64,000 bases of DNA from Pythium myriotylum (lineage: Eukaryota; Oomycota; Peronosporomycetes; Pythiales; Pythiaceae). A program made the position numbers and the translations under genes. The stretch is from assembly GCA_023091665.1 (NCBI GenBank), contig JALJCQ010000003.1, positions 1,488,001-1,552,000 of the forward strand, given 5' to 3'. This document shows, in pieces, positions 21,517-34,345 of this stretch; position 1 is the stretch's first letter, and every line of letters begins with the position of its first letter. The notes under the pieces were generated by a model. It was not told where the DNA came from. It made no database searches and saw nothing but the letters and a program-made list of their open reading frames with translations.

Positions 21517-23132
21517 AACTTCAGCTTCGCCATCTCCATACCTTGGTGGTCTTGGCCGTTCGCCTTGAGGACAAACCTTGTGTAGGTCGCTTGATTGCTT
21601 GGGGTGCAGGTACATGATTGACTTGAGCTGGCACTGGAGGATCATGATCTTCAGTGATGGCTGCTTAGACAGGCGGGGTAGGTGTAGCTGAATCAGATCT
21701 GTTGGCCGTGAAGGTTGGATCTGTTGATGTTGAAGTTGACCAGATTAAAGTGCTGATACCACTTCGACGAGACCGACGGCATCGATTGAATAAGCTTCTA
21801 ACATCTTCAAAATTGTTTGAGCTTTTTTTGCATGCCTTGGCAGAGACGAGAAGAATCATCTAGCAAAGGCTTTGAATGTAGCCTGTCCTTGAGACGTTGC
21901 AAGTACTACGTTGAGACGCGGTACAGCAGCCCTAAGAAATTTCCTCAGAGCCCAACGCGCAGCTTGATTGGTATGATGATGGGGCTCTCTACCAGTTGTG
22001 AAGACGGTTGCCTCGAGAAAAGTCGGTGTCATTTGGCTTGGATGAGACATCTCAGCGGAAGAGACATCTTCAGCCGTAACCGTTCAATCCATGGCATGGA
22101 TACGTTTCCTCGGAGCCCATAATGGTATAATTTGGTAAAACCTCAAAAGTCTACTATTGGAATAAATAACTGTACTATCAGAAACTCTGATTGGGTGACT
22201 CTGTGGGTGTTGTCTCCCGCACTCCCAACACCACTCTCCCACCTCGTCACCCACCACCTCTCATCTCTCTCACGCCCAGCCCAGCCTCTCCCCGCTGCGC
22301 TCCATCTTCGCTGCCTCTCCGCCTTCACTTGATCGTACCAACAAACTTGACGGCGCACATCATCGGCATCGGCCATGCGCCGACGACGCGGACGACGACG
22401 ACGGGGACGACAAAGATGGTCGTGACCACGAGAGGCGTCGACTGTGTTGGCCCTCGGTCCAAGTCTCAGTCCTCCGCGGACAGCGGCTAACCTGGCTCTC
22501 CCTCTAGCCAGCAACCCGGTGTCTGTGCGCGTTGGCCCACGGTTGCAACATAGTCCTTTCACCTGCACCTTGTTGGAGCGAGCCCAACAGATACAGATAG
22601 ACTGGTCCACGTGAGCGTGAGCGTGAGCGTCGATGGTTGGCTTGACGTTCTGTCTTCTTCCGCGCTTGCCTTGCGCTGGTAGAAGTCATGTCCGCTCCTC
22701 CGCTCTCCGCCAAGAAGCTGGCTGCCTTGAAACACAACTGAGTGTGGCATGTCGAGACAGCGTCCGGTAGCCTGGAGGGCACGCGTCCACGCTGGCGTAG
22801 ATGATGCAAGCCAGAGACAGCGTCCAGCTGTGCAGGTGTCGGTGCACGTCGGACTGCAGCGTGTCCGTGATGTCCATGGTTCAGCGTGCCCACGGTACGG
22901 TGTCCGGTGTGTGGGATGTCCAGGATGTCCAGGATGTCGTCGAGGACGGCAGGTGGAGTAGTGTGTGGCAGGTGGAGTGTTGGTGTTCGTGTGTGCATAT
23001 CTCTGGTTGTGGGTATGCTCTGTGGGCGGGAATCGGTTCGTTGTGTGTGAAATTTGTCGCTGATTTTGTTGGTGTGTGTTGTGGGTGGGTGCGATGTTTG
23101 TGTTTGTGTTTGTGTGGGGTAGGTGTCTGACT

Positions 23133-23235
23133 CCGAGCGTAGCTCAGATGGTAGAGCGATTGACTGTAGTGGTTGATACTGTTCGCGGTATCCTCAGAAA
23201 TCAATTGGTCACCAGTTCGATTCTGGTCGTTCGGA
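23133..23235 (+). tRNA. tRNA-Tyr (GUA) with 30-nt intron, copy 1
   Basis: The 103-nt gene folds into a standard cloverleaf. The acceptor stem is CCGAGCG/CGTTCGG with the C1-G72 pair that marks eukaryotic and archaeal tRNA-Tyr, and the discriminator is A. The D stem is GCTC/GAGC, the anticodon stem ATTGA/TCAAT and the T stem ACCAG/CTGGT with loop TTCGATT. The anticodon loop is CTGTAG plus A, giving GUA. A 30-nt intron (23170-23199) sits after position 37, where nearly all eukaryotic tRNA-Tyr introns lie. The mature exons are 37 and 36 nt. The internal A box is TAGCTCAGATGG and the B box core GTTCGATTC. A TTTT run 5 nt past the end is a polymerase III stop. CCA is not encoded. All other copies look identical in sequence to this one. 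Confidence 0.97.
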
Positions 23236-23239
23236 CTTC

Positions 23240-23243
23240 TTTT
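23240..23243 (+). terminator. Polymerase III T-run terminator of copy 1
   Basis: TTTT on the coding strand, 5 nt after the tRNA 3' end. The same run lies at the same offset after every complete copy. Confidence 0.8.
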
Positions 23244-24243
23244 GCTGCACACGCGCACCAGAGCGCGATATATTCTTCTCTCTTTCTTACCAGCCTCGCA
23301 CGGCGCATCGCTCCATTCGTGCCTCTCCCGCACTCCCAACACCACTCTCCCACCTCGTCACCCACCACCTCTCATCTCTCTCACGCCCAGCCCAGCCTCT
23401 CCCCGCTGCGCTCCATCTTCGCTGCCTCTCCGCCTTCACTTGATCGTACCAACAAACTTGACGGCGCACATCATCGGCATCGGCCATGCGCCGACGACGC
23501 GGACGACGACGACGGGGACGACAAAGATGGTCGTGACCACGAGAGGCGTCGACTGTGTTGGCCCTCGGTCCAAGTCTCAGTCCTCCGCGGACAGCGGCTA
23601 ACCTGGCTCTCCCTCTAGCCAGCAACCCGGTGTCTGTGCGCGTTGGCCCACGGTTGCAACATAGTCCTTTCACCTGCACCTTGTTGGAGCGAGCCCAACA
23701 GATACAGATAGACTGGTCCACGTGAGCGTGAGCGTGAGCGTCGATGGTTGGCTTGACGTTCTGTCTTCTTCCGCGCTTGCCTTGCGCTGGTAGAAGTCAT
23801 GTCCGCTCCTCCGCTCTCCGCCAAGAAGCTGGCTGCCTTGAAACACAACTGAGTGTGGCATGTCGAGACAGCGTCCGGTAGCCTGGAGGGCACGCGTCCA
23901 CGCTGGCGTAGATGATGCAAGCCAGAGACAGCGTCCAGCTGTGCAGGTGTCGGTGCACGTCGGACTGCAGCGTGTCCGTGATGTCCATGGTTCAGCGTGC
24001 CCACGGTACGGTGTCCGGTGTGTGGGATGTCCAGGATGTCCAGGATGTCGTCGAGGACGGCAGGTGGAGTAGTGTGTGGCAGGTGGAGTGTTGGTGTTCG
24101 TGTGTGCATATCTCTGGTTGTGGGTATGCTCTGTGGGCGGGAATCGGTTCGTTGTGTGTGAAATTTGTCGCTGATTTTGTTGGTGTGTGTTGTGGGTGGG
24201 TGCGATGTTTGTGTTTGTGTTTGTGTGGGGTAGGTGTCTGACT

Positions 24244-24346
24244 CCGAGCGTAGCTCAGATGGTAGAGCGATTGACTGTAGTGGTTGATACTGTTCGCGGT
24301 ATCCTCAGAAATCAATTGGTCACCAGTTCGATTCTGGTCGTTCGGA
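24244..24346 (+). tRNA. tRNA-Tyr (GUA), copy 2
   Basis: Exactly 1111 bp after copy 1; intron at 24281-24310. Confidence 0.97.
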
Positions 24347-25354
24347 CTTCTTTTGCTGCACACGCGCACCAGAGCGCGATATATTCTTCTCTCTTTCTTA
24401 CCAGCCTCGCACGGCGCATCGCTCCATTCGTGCCTCTCCCGCACTCCCAACACCACTCTCCCACCTCGTCACCCACCACCTCTCATCTCTCTCACGCCCA
24501 GCCCAGCCTCTCCCCGCTGCGCTCCATCTTCGCTGCCTCTCCGCCTTCACTTGATCGTACCAACAAACTTGACGGCGCACATCATCGGCATCGGCCATGC
24601 GCCGACGACGCGGACGACGACGACGGGGACGACAAAGATGGTCGTGACCACGAGAGGCGTCGACTGTGTTGGCCCTCGGTCCAAGTCTCAGTCCTCCGCG
24701 GACAGCGGCTAACCTGGCTCTCCCTCTAGCCAGCAACCCGGTGTCTGTGCGCGTTGGCCCACGGTTGCAACATAGTCCTTTCACCTGCACCTTGTTGGAG
24801 CGAGCCCAACAGATACAGATAGACTGGTCCACGTGAGCGTGAGCGTGAGCGTCGATGGTTGGCTTGACGTTCTGTCTTCTTCCGCGCTTGCCTTGCGCTG
24901 GTAGAAGTCATGTCCGCTCCTCCGCTCTCCGCCAAGAAGCTGGCTGCCTTGAAACACAACTGAGTGTGGCATGTCGAGACAGCGTCCGGTAGCCTGGAGG
25001 GCACGCGTCCACGCTGGCGTAGATGATGCAAGCCAGAGACAGCGTCCAGCTGTGCAGGTGTCGGTGCACGTCGGACTGCAGCGTGTCCGTGATGTCCATG
25101 GTTCAGCGTGCCCACGGTACGGTGTCCGGTGTGTGGGATGTCCAGGATGTCCAGGATGTCGTCGAGGACGGCAGGTGGAGTAGTGTGTGGCAGGTGGAGT
25201 GTTGGTGTTCGTGTGTGCATATCTCTGGTTGTGGGTATGCTCTGTGGGCGGGAATCGGTTCGTTGTGTGTGAAATTTGTCGCTGATTTTGTTGGTGTGTG
25301 TTGTGGGTGGGTGCGATGTTTGTGTTTGTGTTTGTGTGGGGTAGGTGTCTGACT

Positions 25355-25457
25355 CCGAGCGTAGCTCAGATGGTAGAGCGATTGACTGTAGTGGTTGATA
25401 CTGTTCGCGGTATCCTCAGAAATCAATTGGTCACCAGTTCGATTCTGGTCGTTCGGA
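25355..25457 (+). tRNA. tRNA-Tyr (GUA), copy 3
   Basis: Intron at 25392-25421. Confidence 0.97.
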
Positions 25458-26465
25458 CTTCTTTTGCTGCACACGCGCACCAGAGCGCGATATATTCTTC
25501 TCTCTTTCTTACCAGCCTCGCACGGCGCATCGCTCCATTCGTGCCTCTCCCGCACTCCCAACACCACTCTCCCACCTCGTCACCCACCACCTCTCATCTC
25601 TCTCACGCCCAGCCCAGCCTCTCCCCGCTGCGCTCCATCTTCGCTGCCTCTCCGCCTTCACTTGATCGTACCAACAAACTTGACGGCGCACATCATCGGC
25701 ATCGGCCATGCGCCGACGACGCGGACGACGACGACGGGGACGACAAAGATGGTCGTGACCACGAGAGGCGTCGACTGTGTTGGCCCTCGGTCCAAGTCTC
25801 AGTCCTCCGCGGACAGCGGCTAACCTGGCTCTCCCTCTAGCCAGCAACCCGGTGTCTGTGCGCGTTGGCCCACGGTTGCAACATAGTCCTTTCACCTGCA
25901 CCTTGTTGGAGCGAGCCCAACAGATACAGATAGACTGGTCCACGTGAGCGTGAGCGTGAGCGTCGATGGTTGGCTTGACGTTCTGTCTTCTTCCGCGCTT
26001 GCCTTGCGCTGGTAGAAGTCATGTCCGCTCCTCCGCTCTCCGCCAAGAAGCTGGCTGCCTTGAAACACAACTGAGTGTGGCATGTCGAGACAGCGTCCGG
26101 TAGCCTGGAGGGCACGCGTCCACGCTGGCGTAGATGATGCAAGCCAGAGACAGCGTCCAGCTGTGCAGGTGTCGGTGCACGTCGGACTGCAGCGTGTCCG
26201 TGATGTCCATGGTTCAGCGTGCCCACGGTACGGTGTCCGGTGTGTGGGATGTCCAGGATGTCCAGGATGTCGTCGAGGACGGCAGGTGGAGTAGTGTGTG
26301 GCAGGTGGAGTGTTGGTGTTCGTGTGTGCATATCTCTGGTTGTGGGTATGCTCTGTGGGCGGGAATCGGTTCGTTGTGTGTGAAATTTGTCGCTGATTTT
26401 GTTGGTGTGTGTTGTGGGTGGGTGCGATGTTTGTGTTTGTGTTTGTGTGGGGTAGGTGTCTGACT

Positions 26466-26568
26466 CCGAGCGTAGCTCAGATGGTAGAGCGATTGACTGT
26501 AGTGGTTGATACTGTTCGCGGTATCCTCAGAAATCAATTGGTCACCAGTTCGATTCTGGTCGTTCGGA
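26466..26568 (+). tRNA. tRNA-Tyr (GUA), copy 4
   Basis: Intron at 26503-26532. Confidence 0.97.
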
Positions 26569-27576
26569 CTTCTTTTGCTGCACACGCGCACCAGAGCGCG
26601 ATATATTCTTCTCTCTTTCTTACCAGCCTCGCACGGCGCATCGCTCCATTCGTGCCTCTCCCGCACTCCCAACACCACTCTCCCACCTCGTCACCCACCA
26701 CCTCTCATCTCTCTCACGCCCAGCCCAGCCTCTCCCCGCTGCGCTCCATCTTCGCTGCCTCTCCGCCTTCACTTGATCGTACCAACAAACTTGACGGCGC
26801 ACATCATCGGCATCGGCCATGCGCCGACGACGCGGACGACGACGACGGGGACGACAAAGATGGTCGTGACCACGAGAGGCGTCGACTGTGTTGGCCCTCG
26901 GTCCAAGTCTCAGTCCTCCGCGGACAGCGGCTAACCTGGCTCTCCCTCTAGCCAGCAACCCGGTGTCTGTGCGCGTTGGCCCACGGTTGCAACATAGTCC
27001 TTTCACCTGCACCTTGTTGGAGCGAGCCCAACAGATACAGATAGACTGGTCCACGTGAGCGTGAGCGTGAGCGTCGATGGTTGGCTTGACGTTCTGTCTT
27101 CTTCCGCGCTTGCCTTGCGCTGGTAGAAGTCATGTCCGCTCCTCCGCTCTCCGCCAAGAAGCTGGCTGCCTTGAAACACAACTGAGTGTGGCATGTCGAG
27201 ACAGCGTCCGGTAGCCTGGAGGGCACGCGTCCACGCTGGCGTAGATGATGCAAGCCAGAGACAGCGTCCAGCTGTGCAGGTGTCGGTGCACGTCGGACTG
27301 CAGCGTGTCCGTGATGTCCATGGTTCAGCGTGCCCACGGTACGGTGTCCGGTGTGTGGGATGTCCAGGATGTCCAGGATGTCGTCGAGGACGGCAGGTGG
27401 AGTAGTGTGTGGCAGGTGGAGTGTTGGTGTTCGTGTGTGCATATCTCTGGTTGTGGGTATGCTCTGTGGGCGGGAATCGGTTCGTTGTGTGTGAAATTTG
27501 TCGCTGATTTTGTTGGTGTGTGTTGTGGGTGGGTGCGATGTTTGTGTTTGTGTTTGTGTGGGGTAGGTGTCTGACT

Positions 27577-27679
27577 CCGAGCGTAGCTCAGATGGTAGAG
27601 CGATTGACTGTAGTGGTTGATACTGTTCGCGGTATCCTCAGAAATCAATTGGTCACCAGTTCGATTCTGGTCGTTCGGA
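27577..27679 (+). tRNA. tRNA-Tyr (GUA), copy 5
   Basis: Intron at 27614-27643. Confidence 0.97.
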
Positions 27680-28687
27680 CTTCTTTTGCTGCACACGCGC
27701 ACCAGAGCGCGATATATTCTTCTCTCTTTCTTACCAGCCTCGCACGGCGCATCGCTCCATTCGTGCCTCTCCCGCACTCCCAACACCACTCTCCCACCTC
27801 GTCACCCACCACCTCTCATCTCTCTCACGCCCAGCCCAGCCTCTCCCCGCTGCGCTCCATCTTCGCTGCCTCTCCGCCTTCACTTGATCGTACCAACAAA
27901 CTTGACGGCGCACATCATCGGCATCGGCCATGCGCCGACGACGCGGACGACGACGACGGGGACGACAAAGATGGTCGTGACCACGAGAGGCGTCGACTGT
28001 GTTGGCCCTCGGTCCAAGTCTCAGTCCTCCGCGGACAGCGGCTAACCTGGCTCTCCCTCTAGCCAGCAACCCGGTGTCTGTGCGCGTTGGCCCACGGTTG
28101 CAACATAGTCCTTTCACCTGCACCTTGTTGGAGCGAGCCCAACAGATACAGATAGACTGGTCCACGTGAGCGTGAGCGTGAGCGTCGATGGTTGGCTTGA
28201 CGTTCTGTCTTCTTCCGCGCTTGCCTTGCGCTGGTAGAAGTCATGTCCGCTCCTCCGCTCTCCGCCAAGAAGCTGGCTGCCTTGAAACACAACTGAGTGT
28301 GGCATGTCGAGACAGCGTCCGGTAGCCTGGAGGGCACGCGTCCACGCTGGCGTAGATGATGCAAGCCAGAGACAGCGTCCAGCTGTGCAGGTGTCGGTGC
28401 ACGTCGGACTGCAGCGTGTCCGTGATGTCCATGGTTCAGCGTGCCCACGGTACGGTGTCCGGTGTGTGGGATGTCCAGGATGTCCAGGATGTCGTCGAGG
28501 ACGGCAGGTGGAGTAGTGTGTGGCAGGTGGAGTGTTGGTGTTCGTGTGTGCATATCTCTGGTTGTGGGTATGCTCTGTGGGCGGGAATCGGTTCGTTGTG
28601 TGTGAAATTTGTCGCTGATTTTGTTGGTGTGTGTTGTGGGTGGGTGCGATGTTTGTGTTTGTGTTTGTGTGGGGTAGGTGTCTGACT

Positions 28688-28790
28688 CCGAGCGTAGCTC
28701 AGATGGTAGAGCGATTGACTGTAGTGGTTGATACTGTTCGCGGTATCCTCAGAAATCAATTGGTCACCAGTTCGATTCTGGTCGTTCGGA
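28688..28790 (+). tRNA. tRNA-Tyr (GUA), copy 6
   Basis: Intron at 28725-28754. The spacer after this copy carries the C variant at 29290. Confidence 0.97.
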
Positions 28791-29798
28791 CTTCTTTTGC
28801 TGCACACGCGCACCAGAGCGCGATATATTCTTCTCTCTTTCTTACCAGCCTCGCACGGCGCATCGCTCCATTCGTGCCTCTCCCGCACTCCCAACACCAC
28901 TCTCCCACCTCGTCACCCACCACCTCTCATCTCTCTCACGCCCAGCCCAGCCTCTCCCCGCTGCGCTCCATCTTCGCTGCCTCTCCGCCTTCACTTGATC
29001 GTACCAACAAACTTGACGGCGCACATCATCGGCATCGGCCATGCGCCGACGACGCGGACGACGACGACGGGGACGACAAAGATGGTCGTGACCACGAGAG
29101 GCGTCGACTGTGTTGGCCCTCGGTCCAAGTCTCAGTCCTCCGCGGACAGCGGCTAACCTGGCTCTCCCTCTAGCCAGCAACCCGGTGTCTGTGCGCGTTG
29201 GCCCACGGTTGCAACATAGTCCTTTCACCTGCACCTTGTTGGAGCGAGCCCAACAGATACAGATAGACTGGTCCACGTGAGCGTGAGCGCGAGCGTCGAT
29301 GGTTGGCTTGACGTTCTGTCTTCTTCCGCGCTTGCCTTGCGCTGGTAGAAGTCATGTCCGCTCCTCCGCTCTCCGCCAAGAAGCTGGCTGCCTTGAAACA
29401 CAACTGAGTGTGGCATGTCGAGACAGCGTCCGGTAGCCTGGAGGGCACGCGTCCACGCTGGCGTAGATGATGCAAGCCAGAGACAGCGTCCAGCTGTGCA
29501 GGTGTCGGTGCACGTCGGACTGCAGCGTGTCCGTGATGTCCATGGTTCAGCGTGCCCACGGTACGGTGTCCGGTGTGTGGGATGTCCAGGATGTCCAGGA
29601 TGTCGTCGAGGACGGCAGGTGGAGTAGTGTGTGGCAGGTGGAGTGTTGGTGTTCGTGTGTGCATATCTCTGGTTGTGGGTATGCTCTGTGGGCGGGAATC
29701 GGTTCGTTGTGTGTGAAATTTGTCGCTGATTTTGTTGGTGTGTGTTGTGGGTGGGTGCGATGTTTGTGTTTGTGTTTGTGTGGGGTAGGTGTCTGACT

Positions 29799-29901
29799 CC
29801 GAGCGTAGCTCAGATGGTAGAGCGATTGACTGTAGTGGTTGATACTGTTCGCGGTATCCTCAGAAATCAATTGGTCACCAGTTCGATTCTGGTCGTTCGG
29901 A
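29799..29901 (+). tRNA. tRNA-Tyr (GUA), copy 7
   Basis: Intron at 29836-29865. The following spacer carries the C variant at 30401. Confidence 0.97.
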
Positions 29902-30909
29902 CTTCTTTTGCTGCACACGCGCACCAGAGCGCGATATATTCTTCTCTCTTTCTTACCAGCCTCGCACGGCGCATCGCTCCATTCGTGCCTCTCCCGCACT
30001 CCCAACACCACTCTCCCACCTCGTCACCCACCACCTCTCATCTCTCTCACGCCCAGCCCAGCCTCTCCCCGCTGCGCTCCATCTTCGCTGCCTCTCCGCC
30101 TTCACTTGATCGTACCAACAAACTTGACGGCGCACATCATCGGCATCGGCCATGCGCCGACGACGCGGACGACGACGACGGGGACGACAAAGATGGTCGT
30201 GACCACGAGAGGCGTCGACTGTGTTGGCCCTCGGTCCAAGTCTCAGTCCTCCGCGGACAGCGGCTAACCTGGCTCTCCCTCTAGCCAGCAACCCGGTGTC
30301 TGTGCGCGTTGGCCCACGGTTGCAACATAGTCCTTTCACCTGCACCTTGTTGGAGCGAGCCCAACAGATACAGATAGACTGGTCCACGTGAGCGTGAGCG
30401 CGAGCGTCGATGGTTGGCTTGACGTTCTGTCTTCTTCCGCGCTTGCCTTGCGCTGGTAGAAGTCATGTCCGCTCCTCCGCTCTCCGCCAAGAAGCTGGCT
30501 GCCTTGAAACACAACTGAGTGTGGCATGTCGAGACAGCGTCCGGTAGCCTGGAGGGCACGCGTCCACGCTGGCGTAGATGATGCAAGCCAGAGACAGCGT
30601 CCAGCTGTGCAGGTGTCGGTGCACGTCGGACTGCAGCGTGTCCGTGATGTCCATGGTTCAGCGTGCCCACGGTACGGTGTCCGGTGTGTGGGATGTCCAG
30701 GATGTCCAGGATGTCGTCGAGGACGGCAGGTGGAGTAGTGTGTGGCAGGTGGAGTGTTGGTGTTCGTGTGTGCATATCTCTGGTTGTGGGTATGCTCTGT
30801 GGGCGGGAATCGGTTCGTTGTGTGTGAAATTTGTCGCTGATTTTGTTGGTGTGTGTTGTGGGTGGGTGCGATGTTTGTGTTTGTGTTTGTGTGGGGTAGG
30901 TGTCTGACT

Positions 30910-31012
30910 CCGAGCGTAGCTCAGATGGTAGAGCGATTGACTGTAGTGGTTGATACTGTTCGCGGTATCCTCAGAAATCAATTGGTCACCAGTTCGATTC
31001 TGGTCGTTCGGA
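30910..31012 (+). tRNA. tRNA-Tyr (GUA), copy 8
   Basis: Intron at 30947-30976. Confidence 0.97.
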
Positions 31013-32020
31013 CTTCTTTTGCTGCACACGCGCACCAGAGCGCGATATATTCTTCTCTCTTTCTTACCAGCCTCGCACGGCGCATCGCTCCATTCGTGCC
31101 TCTCCCGCACTCCCAACACCACTCTCCCACCTCGTCACCCACCACCTCTCATCTCTCTCACGCCCAGCCCAGCCTCTCCCCGCTGCGCTCCATCTTCGCT
31201 GCCTCTCCGCCTTCACTTGATCGTACCAACAAACTTGACGGCGCACATCATCGGCATCGGCCATGCGCCGACGACGCGGACGACGACGACGGGGACGACA
31301 AAGATGGTCGTGACCACGAGAGGCGTCGACTGTGTTGGCCCTCGGTCCAAGTCTCAGTCCTCCGCGGACAGCGGCTAACCTGGCTCTCCCTCTAGCCAGC
31401 AACCCGGTGTCTGTGCGCGTTGGCCCACGGTTGCAACATAGTCCTTTCACCTGCACCTTGTTGGAGCGAGCCCAACAGATACAGATAGACTGGTCCACGT
31501 GAGCGTGAGCGTGAGCGTCGATGGTTGGCTTGACGTTCTGTCTTCTTCCGCGCTTGCCTTGCGCTGGTAGAAGTCATGTCCGCTCCTCCGCTCTCCGCCA
31601 AGAAGCTGGCTGCCTTGAAACACAACTGAGTGTGGCATGTCGAGACAGCGTCCGGTAGCCTGGAGGGCACGCGTCCACGCTGGCGTAGATGATGCAAGCC
31701 AGAGACAGCGTCCAGCTGTGCAGGTGTCGGTGCACGTCGGACTGCAGCGTGTCCGTGATGTCCATGGTTCAGCGTGCCCACGGTACGGTGTCCGGTGTGT
31801 GGGATGTCCAGGATGTCCAGGATGTCGTCGAGGACGGCAGGTGGAGTAGTGTGTGGCAGGTGGAGTGTTGGTGTTCGTGTGTGCATATCTCTGGTTGTGG
31901 GTATGCTCTGTGGGCGGGAATCGGTTCGTTGTGTGTGAAATTTGTCGCTGATTTTGTTGGTGTGTGTTGTGGGTGGGTGCGATGTTTGTGTTTGTGTTTG
32001 TGTGGGGTAGGTGTCTGACT

Positions 32021-32123
32021 CCGAGCGTAGCTCAGATGGTAGAGCGATTGACTGTAGTGGTTGATACTGTTCGCGGTATCCTCAGAAATCAATTGGTCAC
32101 CAGTTCGATTCTGGTCGTTCGGA
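32021..32123 (+). tRNA. tRNA-Tyr (GUA), copy 9
   Basis: Intron at 32058-32087. Confidence 0.97.
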
Positions 32124-33131
32124 CTTCTTTTGCTGCACACGCGCACCAGAGCGCGATATATTCTTCTCTCTTTCTTACCAGCCTCGCACGGCGCATCGCT
32201 CCATTCGTGCCTCTCCCGCACTCCCAACACCACTCTCCCACCTCGTCACCCACCACCTCTCATCTCTCTCACGCCCAGCCCAGCCTCTCCCCGCTGCGCT
32301 CCATCTTCGCTGCCTCTCCGCCTTCACTTGATCGTACCAACAAACTTGACGGCGCACATCATCGGCATCGGCCATGCGCCGACGACGCGGACGACGACGA
32401 CGGGGACGACAAAGATGGTCGTGACCACGAGAGGCGTCGACTGTGTTGGCCCTCGGTCCAAGTCTCAGTCCTCCGCGGACAGCGGCTAACCTGGCTCTCC
32501 CTCTAGCCAGCAACCCGGTGTCTGTGCGCGTTGGCCCACGGTTGCAACATAGTCCTTTCACCTGCACCTTGTTGGAGCGAGCCCAACAGATACAGATAGA
32601 CTGGTCCACGTGAGCGTGAGCGTGAGCGTCGATGGTTGGCTTGACGTTCTGTCTTCTTCCGCGCTTGCCTTGCGCTGGTAGAAGTCATGTCCGCTCCTCC
32701 GCTCTCCGCCAAGAAGCTGGCTGCCTTGAAACACAACTGAGTGTGGCATGTCGAGACAGCGTCCGGTAGCCTGGAGGGCACGCGTCCACGCTGGCGTAGA
32801 TGATGCAAGCCAGAGACAGCGTCCAGCTGTGCAGGTGTCGGTGCACGTCGGACTGCAGCGTGTCCGTGATGTCCATGGTTCAGCGTGCCCACGGTACGGT
32901 GTCCGGTGTGTGGGATGTCCAGGATGTCCAGGATGTCGTCGAGGACGGCAGGTGGAGTAGTGTGTGGCAGGTGGAGTGTTGGTGTTCGTGTGTGCATATC
33001 TCTGGTTGTGGGTATGCTCTGTGGGCGGGAATCGGTTCGTTGTGTGTGAAATTTGTCGCTGATTTTGTTGGTGTGTGTTGTGGGTGGGTGCGATGTTTGT
33101 GTTTGTGTTTGTGTGGGGTAGGTGTCTGACT

Positions 33132-33234
33132 CCGAGCGTAGCTCAGATGGTAGAGCGATTGACTGTAGTGGTTGATACTGTTCGCGGTATCCTCAGAAAT
33201 CAATTGGTCACCAGTTCGATTCTGGTCGTTCGGA
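33132..33234 (+). tRNA. tRNA-Tyr (GUA), copy 10
   Basis: Intron at 33169-33198. The following spacer carries the C variant at 33734. Confidence 0.97.
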
Positions 33235-34242
33235 CTTCTTTTGCTGCACACGCGCACCAGAGCGCGATATATTCTTCTCTCTTTCTTACCAGCCTCGCAC
33301 GGCGCATCGCTCCATTCGTGCCTCTCCCGCACTCCCAACACCACTCTCCCACCTCGTCACCCACCACCTCTCATCTCTCTCACGCCCAGCCCAGCCTCTC
33401 CCCGCTGCGCTCCATCTTCGCTGCCTCTCCGCCTTCACTTGATCGTACCAACAAACTTGACGGCGCACATCATCGGCATCGGCCATGCGCCGACGACGCG
33501 GACGACGACGACGGGGACGACAAAGATGGTCGTGACCACGAGAGGCGTCGACTGTGTTGGCCCTCGGTCCAAGTCTCAGTCCTCCGCGGACAGCGGCTAA
33601 CCTGGCTCTCCCTCTAGCCAGCAACCCGGTGTCTGTGCGCGTTGGCCCACGGTTGCAACATAGTCCTTTCACCTGCACCTTGTTGGAGCGAGCCCAACAG
33701 ATACAGATAGACTGGTCCACGTGAGCGTGAGCGCGAGCGTCGATGGTTGGCTTGACGTTCTGTCTTCTTCCGCGCTTGCCTTGCGCTGGTAGAAGTCATG
33801 TCCGCTCCTCCGCTCTCCGCCAAGAAGCTGGCTGCCTTGAAACACAACTGAGTGTGGCATGTCGAGACAGCGTCCGGTAGCCTGGAGGGCACGCGTCCAC
33901 GCTGGCGTAGATGATGCAAGCCAGAGACAGCGTCCAGCTGTGCAGGTGTCGGTGCACGTCGGACTGCAGCGTGTCCGTGATGTCCATGGTTCAGCGTGCC
34001 CACGGTACGGTGTCCGGTGTGTGGGATGTCCAGGATGTCCAGGATGTCGTCGAGGACGGCAGGTGGAGTAGTGTGTGGCAGGTGGAGTGTTGGTGTTCGT
34101 GTGTGCATATCTCTGGTTGTGGGTATGCTCTGTGGGCGGGAATCGGTTCGTTGTGTGTGAAATTTGTCGCTGATTTTGTTGGTGTGTGTTGTGGGTGGGT
34201 GCGATGTTTGTGTTTGTGTTTGTGTGGGGTAGGTGTCTGACT

Positions 34243-34345
34243 CCGAGCGTAGCTCAGATGGTAGAGCGATTGACTGTAGTGGTTGATACTGTTCGCGGTA
34301 TCCTCAGAAATCAATTGGTCACCAGTTCGATTCTGGTCGTTCGGA
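34243..34345 (+). tRNA. tRNA-Tyr (GUA), copy 11
   Basis: Intron at 34280-34309. Confidence 0.97.

Larger units (their letters stand above)
19300..22212. other. AT-richer stretch with no recognised gene
   Basis: No supported coding region. Notable contents are a 79-bp tandem duplication (21094-21262), a C tract (21244-21262) and a G tract (21489-21516). The part 21540-22140 has short minus-strand frames that may be retrotransposon debris, but no motif is decisive. Confidence 0.45.

Noticed and set aside
21304..21617. Gly-rich or Pro-rich proteins
   Set aside because: They are translations through the 28-base G tract with no conserved flanking sequence.
23133..23235. Reading the 103-nt gene as a tRNA with a long variable arm (Ser or Leu type)
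   Set aside because: The extra bases fall between anticodon position 37 and 38, not in the variable region. Removing 30 nt gives a normal 73-nt class I cloverleaf with GUA and C1-G72.
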